DNA of 64,000 nt, taken from positions 78,078-142,077 of the forward strand of contig JASANC010003703.1 of the NCBI GenBank assembly GCA_030248135.1, read 5' to 3'. The notes beneath the pieces were generated by a model that was not told the DNA's origin, did not search any database, and worked only from the letters and a program-made list of their open reading frames with translations. Numbering within the stretch: the stretch's first letter is position 1; each line of letters opens with the position of its first letter. Made by a program: the position numbers and the translations under genes. Shown piece after piece: positions 34,851 to 45,585 of the stretch. The stretch is from Theristus sp. LFF4_11. Lineage: Eukaryota; Nematoda; Chromadorea; Monhysterida; Xyalidae.

Positions 34851-34885
34851 CCCCCCCCAACTATTTTTTTTTTTTTTTTTGTTTG
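34712..34885. other. Homopolymer tract, probable assembly or sequencing artefact
   Basis: About 170 bases made almost wholly of runs of A, T, G and C, including a run of 22 or more G followed by C. It sits at the left border of a duplicated block and resembles a low-quality join more than real sequence. Confidence 0.6.
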
Positions 34886-35265
34886 TAACGATGTAACGAT
34901 GTAACGTTTATCGTACCAAGGTAGTCACACGATGCCGAAGCATCGAAATAGGTAATACCCGTTAGTACAAAATACAATGAAACAATCAATAACATCACGC
35001 ATTAACCACCACACGAACAAAACACGATGAACTGACTGAGCTGACTGAGCTGAGGTTCTGAGAATTTGAATTTTGAACTTTTTTCAAAACAAGTTATCAA
35101 TCACGAAAACTGTCACACACGACGAAACATTAACAAATAAAATAACTAGCGAGAATCAAACTCATGACTGCCCGATCAAAACTGTTCAAAACAAAACAGA
35201 TGATCCACTTCATCGACGATACGAATACGAACTCAAACTGCCGCACAATCTCAGTGCACAAGACG
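34886..35265 (+). repeat. 380-bp direct duplication, copy 2
   Basis: Second copy of 31606-31987. The copies diverge abruptly after CTCAGTGCAC, where this one continues toward the LINE 3' end and the other runs into G-run repeats. Confidence 0.85.
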
Positions 35266-35569
35266 AAACTCGACTGGCTTCTGAAGTTTCTGACGTATTA
35301 ACAAAAGAAATCCTGAAAGAACACAAAAGGATTAGCAACGGAACACCACAAACATTTTCCGACCACAAGCAGGGCAATGTTGGCAAGTTTAGAAAAAGTT
35401 GAAGTGAAAGGGGACATTGAACACAATGTAATTGTTTGTTTGTTTTTCTTTTTCTTTTTTTTTAAAGCAAGAATGTTTAATGGACCTAAGATGAATTTAT
35501 CAATTCGCAAAGTTTTTCTCAATGGGAAAGGAAGAGCAACGGAGAGCGGCATCCCCAGGTCCACGGAAA

Positions 35570-38560
35570 TCAAGCCAGAAGGGAGGGGAAACGTGTCGCA
35601 ATAAATTTATGGATGAGTTGAGATTCGTTTGCAATAAGCCTATTTTTGAAAGAAGAGGTTGAGGGAGCTGAGACTGTGTCTTGATTCAGACTGTTCCAGA
35701 GTTGGATGGTTCGCACGGCCCAAGCACCAGCTCTAATTGACGTCTTTACAGGCGGTGTGTTCAATTTATGTTGATGACCTCTAGTACCAAATTCCCCTTG
35801 GTGAACCTCAAAGAAGTCTGATAGATTTAAGACATAACACTTTGCATTGATAAATTTGTAAACCATTACCAGGTCTGACACAATTCTCTTGAATACAAGT
35901 GAACTTTGCTGCAAATCAATGAGCCGCTGGGTGTATGATGTTTCAAAATTTACACCTTCGAGATACTTTGTGAAACTTCTTTGAACGGATTCCACTCTCT
36001 TCAAAAGACCTACTTGAGACGGAGACCAAACCGAATTGCAATACGAGAGCTTGGTTACAACCATCGCATTAAATAACTTCATTCTAGCTGTTGTCGATCT
36101 GGTTCTGAAACACCGTTTAATGAGGCCCGCCATGCTCTTTGATTTGCCACAAATTTCAGATACATGATCAGCGAAGGATAATCTCTCATCAATTACCACT
36201 CCAAGATCTTTGATCTTACTGACATTTTGCACGGATTTTCCACCAACAGTGTAATTGAACTTTGGGTTACGAGATGGATTCAAGTGTAAGCACACGGTTT
36301 TTTCCGCTGCAAGTTTTAGTTTATTTATTTTCAACCATTTCTCAATTGCGATCAGATCATTCTCGATCAGAATTTTATCTTCCACACTTTCAACTTCTCG
36401 ATAAATTTTGACATCATCAGCATATACCACAATATTGGAATGAGTGACACATTTCGGGAGATCGTTGACAAACAGAGCAAAAAGAATCGGACCCAGAACC
36501 GAACCTTGCGGAACCCCTGACGTTACATTCACAAATTTAGATTGAAATCCACCGACCCTGACACATTGAGTTCGATTCTCCAGATACGCTGCAATCCATT
36601 GAACGAGAACCGCATCCAGTCCTAATTCGTTTAACTTTGAGATTAATACAGCGTGTGAAACTGTGTCAAAGGCCTTCGAAACATCAAAGTAAATAACATC
36701 AACACCTATACCTTTGTCCCAGCTTAGAGTCCAATCATTCATACATTTCAGTAATTGTAGCTCAACACCGCGCCCTGGAAGAAAGCCAAATTGATTGGGT
36801 GAGAAAATGTTGTTTGTGATACAATGATTCATAATTCTGTTCTTTAGAATTCTTTCCATCACTTTACAAACACTGGAGGTTAAAGACACCGGTCGGTAGT
36901 CTGAAAGTACACTACTTCTGCCTTTTTTGGGTATTGGACAAATAACGGCTGTTCTGAATTCCAAAGGAACTTCTCCCTGGAAAAGCGAGACATTAAAAAT
37001 CGCTGATAATGGTTCAGCCAAAAATGCCGACAGTTTTTTCAAAAATATGTTTGGAATTCCGTCTAACCCAGCTGCTGATTTGTTTTTTAACTTCATCAAA
37101 TATTGATAAACAGTTACTTCGTCAATTTCATTAACATTTGATTTCACAGTAGTCGACCTCATAAATTTTGTTTGTACCTGATTTTCTTTTTCCAGAAACA
37201 CGGATGCAAACTGTGAATTCAGTGCCTCAGCTTTATCTAGATCAGAAATGATGCATTGGCCGTTTGGCCCGCGTAGTGCGGGTAACGTTTTTTGATTTGA
37301 TAACTTTCGTTTAACAAATCCCCAAAACGATTTCGGATTTGAATTTTTCAGCACTATTTTTTCGTAAGCCAATGCCGCTTTACATTTCCGCCTATTTATA
37401 AGTTTGTTTACCGCCCTCAAAGACAAAAAGTTGTTTATGTTTCTCTTCTGCTCATCTTTGTGTTTCATTCTCAAACGTTTTCGCGCAGCAAAAAGTCTTT
37501 TGAGCCCTGGTGTTAAGGTCATGACGGTTCCTAATTTATTATTTATCTTACCAATCGGGACAAACAGCTTTATTAATTTTCTGCAGATTTCAAGAAAAAG
37601 GCGGTACATTTGACCAGAATTTGAGCAAGATCGAAAAATCCAAGACCAACTTTTGCCAGCTTTCGTCTTTTTCGTACTTTCAAAGTCACGCGATGGATAA
37701 AAATCACTGAGGCATTTCTTCATTTGTCCCCATTCAGCTTTTGCAAAATTTTTGAACTGTCTGTTTGGTAAGACAGATTTAATTTGAAGATTAGTTGTAA
37801 GTACAATCGATTTATGATCACTCTGGAAATCAACCCCACCAAATGGCATTTCTACACAAACATCCACAACCATTTGGACACAACTGACAAAACAAAGGTC
37901 TAAAAAATTGTCTTGCCGCGTTGGCATATCTACCAATTGATGTAGGCCCACATCATTGACAGAATCTTGAAATTCTTTACTTGCTGTGGAAATTGATTTT
38001 GGCATATTACCGTTTTCACCCCATGTCAGATCCGGCAAATTAAAGTCACCAAAGAGAAATACTCCCATTCCCTTTTCAGTTAAACACTCAATTTTCTCCA
38101 AGAATAGTTTCCAATTACTAGAATTTCGACTTGGCGAACCAGGAGGACGATAAACAATTCCCAGGCAATAACTCGTTGTGTTTAGAAATAATTCTAAGGT
38201 AAACAACTCAAAATCTTCGCAACTGATCGCTAGGTCAGGAACCACAGCAGCCTTGATAGTTTTTGGAACCAGACACAAAATCCCACCTCCACGTCCGCCC
38301 CAACTTCGATCAAGTCTAAACACTTGGTGACTATCATTTTCAACCAAAAGTGAGTCCGAAACAGTGGAATCCAACCAAGTCTCAACAAACATATAAACTC
38401 TGCTCTCTCCCTCATCCAAAATTAACTGCTGGAGTGCATCCCTTCGGTTCTGGCTCAACAAGGACCTAGAGTTGCAAAAGTGAAACGATAGTGTGTTCTC
38501 CCTTTCTAAAAACTTTGCAGAATTGACACTTGATTTTTTTAATAAAAAGGAGCCGCTTTC
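35570..38560 (-). CDS. LINE ORF2: AP-type endonuclease and reverse transcriptase
   Basis: Nicks target DNA and copies the element RNA at the nick. Counting from the TTG at 38461, there are 963 residues. Endonuclease motifs: an Asn-containing first motif (FHFCNSRSL, upstream of that TTG), VETWL near 26-30, GDFNLPD near 136, SDHKSIV near 213. Reverse-transcriptase motifs: FDVSKAFDTV, TSGVPQGSVLGPILF and the catalytic YADD near 680, followed by a thumb-like segment with SYCNSVWSP as in CR1/Jockey elements. There is no RNase H domain. The frame runs without AUG from directly after the ORF1 stop (38560) into the endonuclease. Since the first motif lies upstream of the TTG, translation must begin earlier, so readthrough of the TAG, or a non-AUG start, is implied. 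Confidence 0.9.
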   Translation of the reverse strand, partial: ESGSFLLKKSSVNSAKFLERENTLSFHFCNSRSLLSQNRRDALQQLILDEGESRVYMFVETWLDSTVSDSLLVENDSHQVFRLDRSWGGRGGGILCLVPKTIKAAVVPDLAISCEDFELFTLELFLNTTSYCLGIVYRPPGSPSRNSSNWKLFLEKIECLTEKGMGVFLFGDFNLPDLTWGENGNMPKSISTASKEFQDSVNDVGLHQLVDMPTRQDNFLDLCFVSCVQMVVDVCVEMPFGGVDFQSDHKSIVLTTNLQIKSVLPNRQFKNFAKAEWGQMKKCLSDFYPSRDFESTKKTKAGKSWSWIFRSCSNSGQMYRLFLEICRKLIKLFVPIGKINNKLGTVMTLTPGLKRLFAARKRLRMKHKDEQKRNINNFLSLRAVNKLINRRKCKAALAYEKIVLKNSNPKSFWGFVKRKLSNQKTLPALRGPNGQCIISDLDKAEALNSQFASVFLEKENQVQTKFMRSTTVKSNVNEIDEVTVYQYLMKLKNKSAAGLDGIPNIFLKKLSAFLAEPLSAIFNVSLFQGEVPLEFRTAVICPIPKKGRSSVLSDYRPVSLTSSVCKVMERILKNRIMNHCITNNIFSPNQFGFLPGRGVELQLLKCMNDWTLSWDKGIGVDVIYFDVSKAFDTVSHAVLISKLNELGLDAVLVQWIAAYLENRTQCVRVGGFQSKFVNVTSGVPQGSVLGPILFALFVNDLPKCVTHSNIVVYADDVKIYREVESVEDKILIENDLIAIEKWLKINKLKLAAEKTVCLHLNPSRNPKFNYTVGGKSVQNVSKIKDLGVVIDERLSFADHVSEICGKSKSMAGLIKRCFRTRSTTARMKLFNAMVVTKLSYCNSVWSPSQVGLLKRVESVQRSFTKYLEGVNFETSYTQRLIDLQQSSLVFKRIVSDLVMVYKFINAKCYVLNLSDFFEVHQGEFGTRGHQHKLNTPPVKTSIRAGAWAVRTIQLWNSLNQDTVSAPSTSSFKNRLIANESQLIHKFIATRFPSLLA

Positions 38561-39595
38561 CTAATGTTGCTCAACAACAGCGCCTGCTCGAGGTCCGGCT
38601 TTCAACTCAGAATCGATCAAATCACACAGTTTGAAATCGAACGGGTCGGCGAAAAAACGGACACGGCGGTCTTGGAATTTTTCGTAGATCGCCAACGGAT
38701 CTGTGTCCGATCCACGAAGCACAAACGTGCGGCCCGTTCTGCTCATTTTTTGTCGCAAGAAAGCCAACACACTCTGAGCACGGAATTCGAGAAGGCGTTG
38801 CATATGAGTCAAGTCAGACCTGATGTACGTCTGGTTGAACTTCGTGACGCCCTGTCGATGGAACAGCTCGGACGCCGCTCGGCCCAGCATCAATCGTTTT
38901 GTTTGCCCGTCATCAGAACAGATCACTTTGAGTGGCCTTGCTTTGTCCGACCTGATCGCGCCCATTCTGAACACGCAGTCCACCTTTGTCGGATCGCCAC
39001 CGAGTTCGTGCACCTTTTCGCGGATCGTTTTCAGCTCCGGGTTGTCCGTCTCATTTCCGCGCGCTTCGCCAACCACAGTCACCTGAGGCGTTGATTCTGG
39101 CCACTTTTCAATTACAATGTTAGCTTTTTTGGATTGCCGTTCAGCCAACTCAGTGATCGAATTTTGTTGGCCGCGAACAGACTTGTCCACGCTGTAGAGC
39201 TCAGCAGTATCGGCCGGCAAACTCCTCAAGTGCTCAGGAGGACGGCCGTATGATTCATCCGGTGCTTGTTGGATTGAGCAATTGTTTTTGATCGTCTCAA
39301 CCAGCACCTGATTCTGCTGCATCAGTTTCTCCACCGTAGCCACCAAAGTTTTCACTAACCCGACAAGCGCGGCCATGTCCTCGCCTCCCATGCTACCACC
39401 GTCGTCGTCAGAATTGTTCGAATCTCTGGATGAAATGCTCACGTCGTCGCCGGTCGGAATTTCGTTAGCACTGCTCACTTTTTCTGTGCTTTGTTCATCA
39501 GCTGTATTACTCGTTTTTTGAATTTTTTTCTCGGGCGACGTCGGCGATCCGCTCGGCGTGAATCGCTTCGTCTTCTTGTGTGCCCGTTTGGTCAT
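38561..39595 (-). CDS. LINE ORF1: RNA-binding protein with coiled coil
   Basis: ATG at 39595 (the frame is closed upstream by TAA), TAG at 38563-38561, 344 residues. Ser/acidic N-terminal third with a basic start (MTKRAHKKTKR), then a Leu/Val heptad stretch (LVGLVKTLVATVEKLMQQNQ) likely to form a coiled coil, then a segment with RRM-like spacing (NIVIEKWPE, DCVFRMGAI, PLKVICSD) typical of LINE ORF1 proteins that coat the element RNA. It ends VVEQH and is followed without gap or frame change by ORF2. Domain calls are by pattern, not alignment. Confidence 0.8.
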   Translation of the reverse strand: MTKRAHKKTKRFTPSGSPTSPEKKIQKTSNTADEQSTEKVSSANEIPTGDDVSISSRDSNNSDDDGGSMGGEDMAALVGLVKTLVATVEKLMQQNQVLVETIKNNCSIQQAPDESYGRPPEHLRSLPADTAELYSVDKSVRGQQNSITELAERQSKKANIVIEKWPESTPQVTVVGEARGNETDNPELKTIREKVHELGGDPTKVDCVFRMGAIRSDKARPLKVICSDDGQTKRLMLGRAASELFHRQGVTKFNQTYIRSDLTHMQRLLEFRAQSVLAFLRQKMSRTGRTFVLRGSDTDPLAIYEKFQDRRVRFFADPFDFKLCDLIDSELKAGPRAGAVVEQH

Positions 39596-39689
39596 CAGCA
39601 CTCGAGTAATTTATTGAACCGGCGCCACCAGGGCACCACGTCGTCGCTTTGATTCTGAAACTCAAGTTTATGGGTAAAAAACTGTTATC

Positions 39690-40110
39690 TATCTTCAAAA
39701 ATTTCTCAGCCAGCTATCTATCTAAAAATTTTTGTCTTCGAAGACAGTCAATTTTTGACCAAAATTGACCGTTTTTGCTCGTAATTCTTAAAAATTTCGC
39801 TAATTTTAGGTAAAACACGTAGTTTTTACTTGATTTTTAGTGTATTTTTAGCATTATTTTGCTGTTTTTATAGCTTTTTAGCTTTTTTAGCTATCTATCT
39901 ATCAAATTTCAAATTTTTGACCCCCCCCCAAAGTCACATGCCCCCCCCCCCCGCGCCCCCCCCCCCCCCCCCCCCCAAAAATTTTCCAGCTATCTATATC
40001 GGCCCCCCCCAACCCCTCGGCTCTGGAACAACTGTGGTTGTTCTAGGGGGGGGGTAGAGATCAGTACCGAAGGCGAAAGCAAATTTTCAAGGGGGGGGGG
40101 TGTCGTCACG
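39690..40110. repeat. G-run/CTAT repeat block, copy 2
   Basis: Repeats 32165-32560 closely (CTCAGCCAGCTATCTATCT, TTTTTGTCTTCGAAGACA, then C-runs), beginning immediately at the LINE 5' end. Confidence 0.75.
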
Positions 40111-40232
40111 TGGGAATCATAGACAAAAGACCGCACGTACCAAAAGACCGCACGTGCCAAAAACCCGAAAGACAAAAAAACCGGAGGTTGGGGGGGAACA
40201 AAAAAGCACGTGCCAAAAGACCGCACGAGCAT
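40104..40232. repeat. CACGTG-containing minisatellite
   Basis: A unit close to CCAAAAGACCGCACGTG recurs at least three times in 120 bases, each with a CACGT or CACGTG core, plus one degenerate copy. Confidence 0.6.
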
Positions 40233-40386
40233 TTAGCAAGTCGGTTCCGCTGATTCTATTTCGATTTTACAATTGCACCAAGCAACATTCGTATCATTTC
40301 TTGTGATGAATTGTGTTTTCGTGAATTGTTTTCGTTTGTTCATTGTTCGAGTTTCACTTTTACAAAACAAAAATGTTTTTTCTTGG

Positions 40387-40455
40387 TTCAGTGGATTTGG
40401 AACACAGCCAAATACCGTTTTTGGGGTTCAGTGGATTTGGTACACGGCCAAATAG
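40387..40455. repeat. Two-copy 53-bp tandem repeat
   Basis: GGTTCAGTGGATTTGG followed by ACAC-GCCAAATA occurs twice with few changes. Confidence 0.65.
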
Positions 40456-40477
40456 TAAAAATTATTGCGGACACAGC

Positions 40478-41946
40478 CTTTAAAACTCACTTTTGTTTGA
40501 TAATTTGTCATGGATTGTCAAAATTGGCTGGGGGAATCGTGAGCTGGGCGACGTTTTCTGTTGGCAGTCTGCGCGTTTCACCGTGTTTGTCTTGTGCACC
40601 GATCTGTCACGCGACTCTCCCGACGCTGTGCTCAACCGATTTCAACGAACTATGGCTCAGTCAACTCAGCAGAACACCGGCAACACGGTGATGTGTCGTT
40701 TGTGGGTGTTTCCGATCATTTAAAAAAAACAAAAAATCCAAAATCAACATAACTTTGTGTTTTGGCCTTTTTCACACTTTTTTTATTGTAAAGCAACCGA
40801 TGCTGAATGAAACAACAACCAACCACAAACTACACATCAACGTGTTCCGGATGTTCTGCTGAGACGATTCAGCCGTCGATCGTCGAAATCGGCTCAGGAA
40901 ATCGTGATCTGGACGACGTCATGTGTTGGCTGTTACTGCGTTTCACCGTGTGTGTCGCGCGCGCCGACCTGTCACGCAGCACTGCCGGCGCTGTGCTTGA
41001 CCGATTTCGACGAACGACAGCTCAATCAATTCAGCGGAACACCGGCAACGCGATGATATGTCGTTTGTGGTTAGTTCCGATCATTTTTTCAAAAAACCAA
41101 AAAAATCCAAAATCACAATAAATTTGTGTTTTGTCGTTTTTCACACTTTTTTTTATTGTGAAGCAACTGATGCTGAATAAAACAACAACCAACCATAAAC
41201 TACATATCATCGTGTTCCGGATGTTCTGCTGAGATGATTGAGCCGTCGATCGTCGAAATCGGCTAAGGAAATCGTGATCTGGACGACGTTTTCTGTTGAC
41301 AATCTGCGCGTTTCACCGTGTGTGTCGCGCGCGCCGACCTGTCACGCAGCACTGCCGGCGCTGTGCTTGACCGATTTCGACAAACGACAGCTCAATCAAT
41401 TCAGCAGAACACCGGCAACGCGATGATATGTCGTTTGTGGTTAGTTCCGATAATTTTTTCAAAAACCAAAAAAATCCAAAATCACCATAAATTTGTGTTT
41501 TGTCGTGTTTTACACTTTTTTATTGTAAAGCAACCGGTGCTGAACAAAACAACAACCAACCACAAACTACATATCATCGTGTTCCGGATGTTCTGCTGAG
41601 ATGATTGAGCCGTCGATCGTCGAAATCGGCTCAGGAAATCGTGATCTGGACGACGTTTTCTGTTGACAATCTGCGCGTTTCACCGTGTGTGTCGCGCGCG
41701 CCGACCTGTCACGCAGCACTGCCGGCGCTGTGCTTGACCGATTTCGACGAACGACAGCTCAATCAATTCAGCAGAACACCGGAAACGCGATGATATGTCG
41801 TTTGTGGTTAGTTCCGATCATTTTTTCAAAAACCAAAAAATCCAAAATCACCATAAATTTGTGTTTTGTCGTTTTTCACACTTTTTTTATTGTGAAGCAA
41901 CTTATGCTGAATAAAACAACAACCAACCACAAACTACATATCATCG
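40478..41946. repeat. 367-bp tandem repeat, four copies
   Basis: Unit borders at GTGTTCCGGATGTTCTGC are at 40842, 41212, 41579 and 41946 (spacing 370, 367, 367); the first copy is more diverged and the last three nearly identical. The GC-rich half keeps a frame open (CVARADLSRSTAGAVLDRF), but the frame is broken between units, so coding is unlikely. The array runs without gap into the 287-bp satellite. Confidence 0.88.
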
Positions 41947-41958
41947 TGTTCCGGATGT

Positions 41959-44760
41959 TCTGCCGGTTATGAAACAACTTTGGACAAAAATTGCCCAATT
42001 TTTGCCCAAAAAGGGTCGGGGCAAAAAAGTAACCGGATTTTCAACATCTACAGCTGAAATTACCCCAGGAAACTTTTTTGTTCGGCATGAAACAATTTTA
42101 AACAAAAATTGAAAGGGCGACATTTGAAACCAGGTCAAAACCTTTGAACTTTTGAAAATGCCCATTTTTTTGCCCAAAAAAGGTCGTGGCAAAAAAGTAA
42201 TTGAATTTTTAAAATCTACGGATGAAATTACCCCAGGAAACTATTTTGTTCGGTTATGAAACAACTTTAGACAAAAACTGCCCAATTTTTGCCCAAAAAG
42301 GGTCGGGGCAAAAAAGTAACCGGATTTTCAACATCTACAGCTGAAATTACCCCAGGAAACTTTTTTGTTCGGCATGAAACAATTTTAAACAAAAATTGAA
42401 AGGGCGACATTTGAAACCAGGTCAAAACCTTTAAACTTTTGAAAATGCCCAATTTTTTGCCCAAAAAAGGTCGTGGCAAAAAAGTAATTGAATTTTCAAT
42501 ATCTACGGATGAAATTACCCCAGGAAACTATTTTGTTCGGTTATAAAACAACTTTAGACAAAAATTGCCCAATTTTTAACCCAAAAAGGGTTGGGCAAAA
42601 AAGTAACCGGATATTCAACATCTACAGCTGAAATTACCCCAGGAAACTTTTTTGTTCGGTCATGACACAATTTTAAACAAAAATTGAAAGGGCGACATTT
42701 GAAACCAGGTCAAAACCTTTGAACTTTTGAAAATGCCCAATTTTTTGCCCAAAAAAGGTCGTGGCAAAAAAGTAATTGAATTTTTAAAATCTACGGATGA
42801 AATTACCCCAGGAAACTATTTTGTTCGGTTATGAAACAACTTTAGACAAAAATTGCCCAATTTTTGCCCAAAAAGGGTCGGGGCAAAAAAGTAACCGGAT
42901 TTTCAACATCTACAGCTGAAATTACCCCAGGAAACTTTTTTGTTCGGCATGAAACAATTTTAAACAAAAATTGAAAGGGCGACATTTGAAACCAGGTCAA
43001 GACCTTTGAACTTTTGAAAATGCCCAATTTTTTGCCCAAAAAAGGTCGTGGCAAAAAGTAATTGAATTTTTGAAATCTACGGATGAAATTACCCCAGGAA
43101 ACTATTTTGTTCGGTTATAAAACAACTTTAAACAAAAATTTCCCAATTTTTGCCCAAAAAGGGTCGGGGCAAAAAAGTAACCGGATTTTCAACATCTACA
43201 GCTGAAATTACCCAAGGAAACTTTTTTGTTCGGCATGAAACAATTTTAAACAAAAATTGAAAGGGCGACATTTGAAACCAGGTCAAAACCTTTGAACTTT
43301 TGAAAATGCCCAATTTTTTGCCCAAAAAAGGTCGTGGCAAAAAATTTAATTGAATTTTTAAAATCTACGGATGAAATTACCCCAGGAAACTATTTTGTTC
43401 GGTTATAAAACAACTTTAGACAAAAATTTCCCAATTTTTGCCCAAAAAGGGTCGGGGCAAAAAAGTAACCGGATTTTCAACATCTACAGCTGAAATTACC
43501 CCAGGAAACTTTTTTGTTCGGCATGAAACAATTTTAAACAAAAATTGAAAGGGCGACATTTGAAACCAGGTCAAAACCTTTGAACTTTTGAAAATGCCCA
43601 ATTTTTTGCCCAAAAAAGGTCGTGGCAAAAAAGTTATTGAATTTTTAAAATCTACGGATGAAATTACCCCAGGATACTATTTTGTTCGGTTATGAAACAA
43701 CTTTAAACAAAAATTGCCCAATTTTTGCCCAAAAAGGGTCGGGGCAAAAAAGTAACCGGATTTTCAACATCTACAGCTGAAATTACCCCAGGAAATTTTT
43801 TGTTCGGTCATGAAACAATTTCAGACAAAAATTGAAAGGGCGATATTTGAAACCAGGTCAAAACCTTTGAACTTTTGAAAATGTTCAATTTTTTGCCCAA
43901 AAAAAGGTCGTGGCAAAAAAAGTAATTGAATTTTTAAAATCTACGGATGAAATTACCCCAGGAAACTATTTTGTTCGGTTATGAAATAACTTTAGACAAA
44001 AATTGCCCAATTTTTGCCCAAAAAGGGTCGGGGCAAAAAACTAACCGGACTTTCAAAATCTACAGCTGAAATTACCCCAGGAAACTTTTTTTTCGACTAC
44101 GAAACAATTACAGACAAAAATTGAAAGGGCGACATTTGAAAAAGGTCAAAACCTCCGAAATTTTGAAAATGCCCATTTTTTGCCCAAAAAAGGGTCGTGG
44201 CAAAAAAGTAATTGAATTTTTAAAATCTACGGATGAAATTAACCCAGGAAACTATTTTGTTCGGTTATGAAACAACTTTAGACAAAAATTGCCCAATTTT
44301 TGCCCAAAAAGGGTCGGGGCAAAAAAGTAACCGGATTTTCAACATCTACAGCTGAAATTACCCCAGGAATTTTTTTTGTTCGGTCATGAAACAATTTCAG
44401 ACAAAAATTGAAAGGGCGACATTTGAAACCAGGTCAAAACCTCCAAAATTTTGAAAATGCCCAATTTTTTGTCCCAAAAAAGTTCGGGGCAAAAAAGTAA
44501 TCGGATTTTCAAAATTTACGGATGAAGTTACCCCAGGAAACTATTTTTTTTGGTTTTGAAACAACTTTAGACAAAAATTGAAAGGGCGAACACTCAAAAC
44601 CCAGTGAAAACCCTGCGAACTTTTAAAATGCCCGATTTTTTACCCAAAAACAAGGTTTGGGTAAAAAATTAACTCAATTTCCGAAATCTCCGGATGGAAT
44701 TACCCCAGGAAACATTTTTGTTTGACTGTCAAAATGTCGCAGGTAAAAATTGAAAGGGGT
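41959..44760. repeat. 287-bp satellite array, about 9.7 copies
   Basis: GGTTATGAAACAACTTT-type unit starts at 41965, 42252, 42539, 42827, 43113, 43401, 43688, 43977, 44263 and 44552 (spacing 286-289). Each unit is itself a diverged dimer of two halves of about 144 bp, both ending AATTACCCCAGGAAAC. The inner units are the most alike and the right-hand units decay. Short minus-strand frames (MPRPFLGKK...) recur simply because the unit recurs. Confidence 0.93.
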
Positions 44761-44996
44761 AACACATCTTGATGACATAGCTGAAAAAAAGGAGACAGAA
44801 GAATAAGTAACCAAGATTTCAGAATAGGTAATTCGCGTCTAGAACGTACGTAAAGAAGTCTGGTGGAAATTTTTCTTCGGCACAGTTTGCAACTTTGGCA
44901 GGTCTCTTCGTGTGCACAGTATCAAGTTTGCAGCATGTATGTTCGTTGCTGCAGGACAGCGACTAAATTTTGAAAACGCGCGCAGGTCCATATTCA

Positions 44997-45050
44997 GCCA
45001 TATAATGCGTGATGCGCTGTCCGCTCGCTCGCGCATCCGCATGATAAACT
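44997..45050. repeat. Short GC-rich hairpin repeat, copy 1
   Basis: ATATAATGCGTGATGCGCTG at the left pairs with GCGCATCCGCAT at the right around a CGCTCGC core. The same module recurs at 49012-49070 (diverged) and 61309-61367 (nearly identical, with an extra TTCGCTCG). Confidence 0.75.
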
Positions 45051-45585
45051 TTCGATTCAATCATTCAAAATTCAGAATTTGTCAAGGTCGATTTTTGGAA
45101 CACCCTGGAGTAAAACTCCTCACTTTTCAGATATTACGCACTTTTATAAAACTGACCACTGCGCTGGCTCCAATTGGATTTGGAATTGGAAGCCAGTTGG
45201 AACTGAAAATTGGAATCAGAAGTCGATGCCCAACTGAAAATCCATCCATACATATCAAAAGAAATTCATACATTTGCTCTTTTTAAGGACGCCGATCGTT
45301 TTTTTTTCTTTAATTCAAATTTCGTGCGCTCCAAAATAGAGTTAGATTGTAGTTTGACGAGCACTAATCAACGGCAGACGATCAACCCAAGCACAGTCGG
45401 AGCAGTTTCGGTCGCCACTCGTCGCCTGGGTGGTAGCGCGTTTGACACGTTGTCTGTGCGTTCGGAGAATCGAGCCTAGCCGAGGGGTGCGTCGGCACTT
45501 GACAGCGAAAACTCGATGGGCGCCCTGTTCGACGGCGTTCTGCGTGCGCTTTTTTGGGTTGGAAGAACGGGCTGACCACACCGAC

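Larger units (their letters stand above)
35430..39685 (-). mobile_element. Near-full-length CR1/Jockey-type LINE retrotransposon
   Basis: About 4.26 kb on the minus strand: a short 5' leader (about 90 bases), ORF1 (39595-38561), one in-frame TAG, ORF2 (38560-35570), a short 3' UTR and an A-rich tail (35430-35465, seen as T-rich on the plus strand). Both frames are intact apart from the single separating stop, so the copy is young. It is flanked on its 5' side by the G-run/CTAT repeat. No clear target duplication is visible. Confidence 0.9.

Noticed and set aside
31800..35402. Host exon in the duplicated block (MNFFQNKLSITKTV...)
   Set aside because: Changes between the two copies mostly alter amino acids, and the frames end differently.
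37404..39094. Plus-strand frames over the LINE
   Set aside because: Antisense shadows of intact ORF1 and ORF2.
40807..41972. Repeated frames (CVARADLSRSTAGAVLDRF) in the 367-bp array
   Set aside because: The frame does not continue across unit borders and no start, splice site or family is seen.
42267..43628. Recurring minus-strand 70-residue frames beginning MPRPFLGKK
   Set aside because: They recur only because the 287-bp satellite recurs; the frame is lost in several units.
40478..44760. CRISPR array
   Set aside because: Units are 287 and 367 bp without short direct repeats and unique spacers, and the window is eukaryotic.
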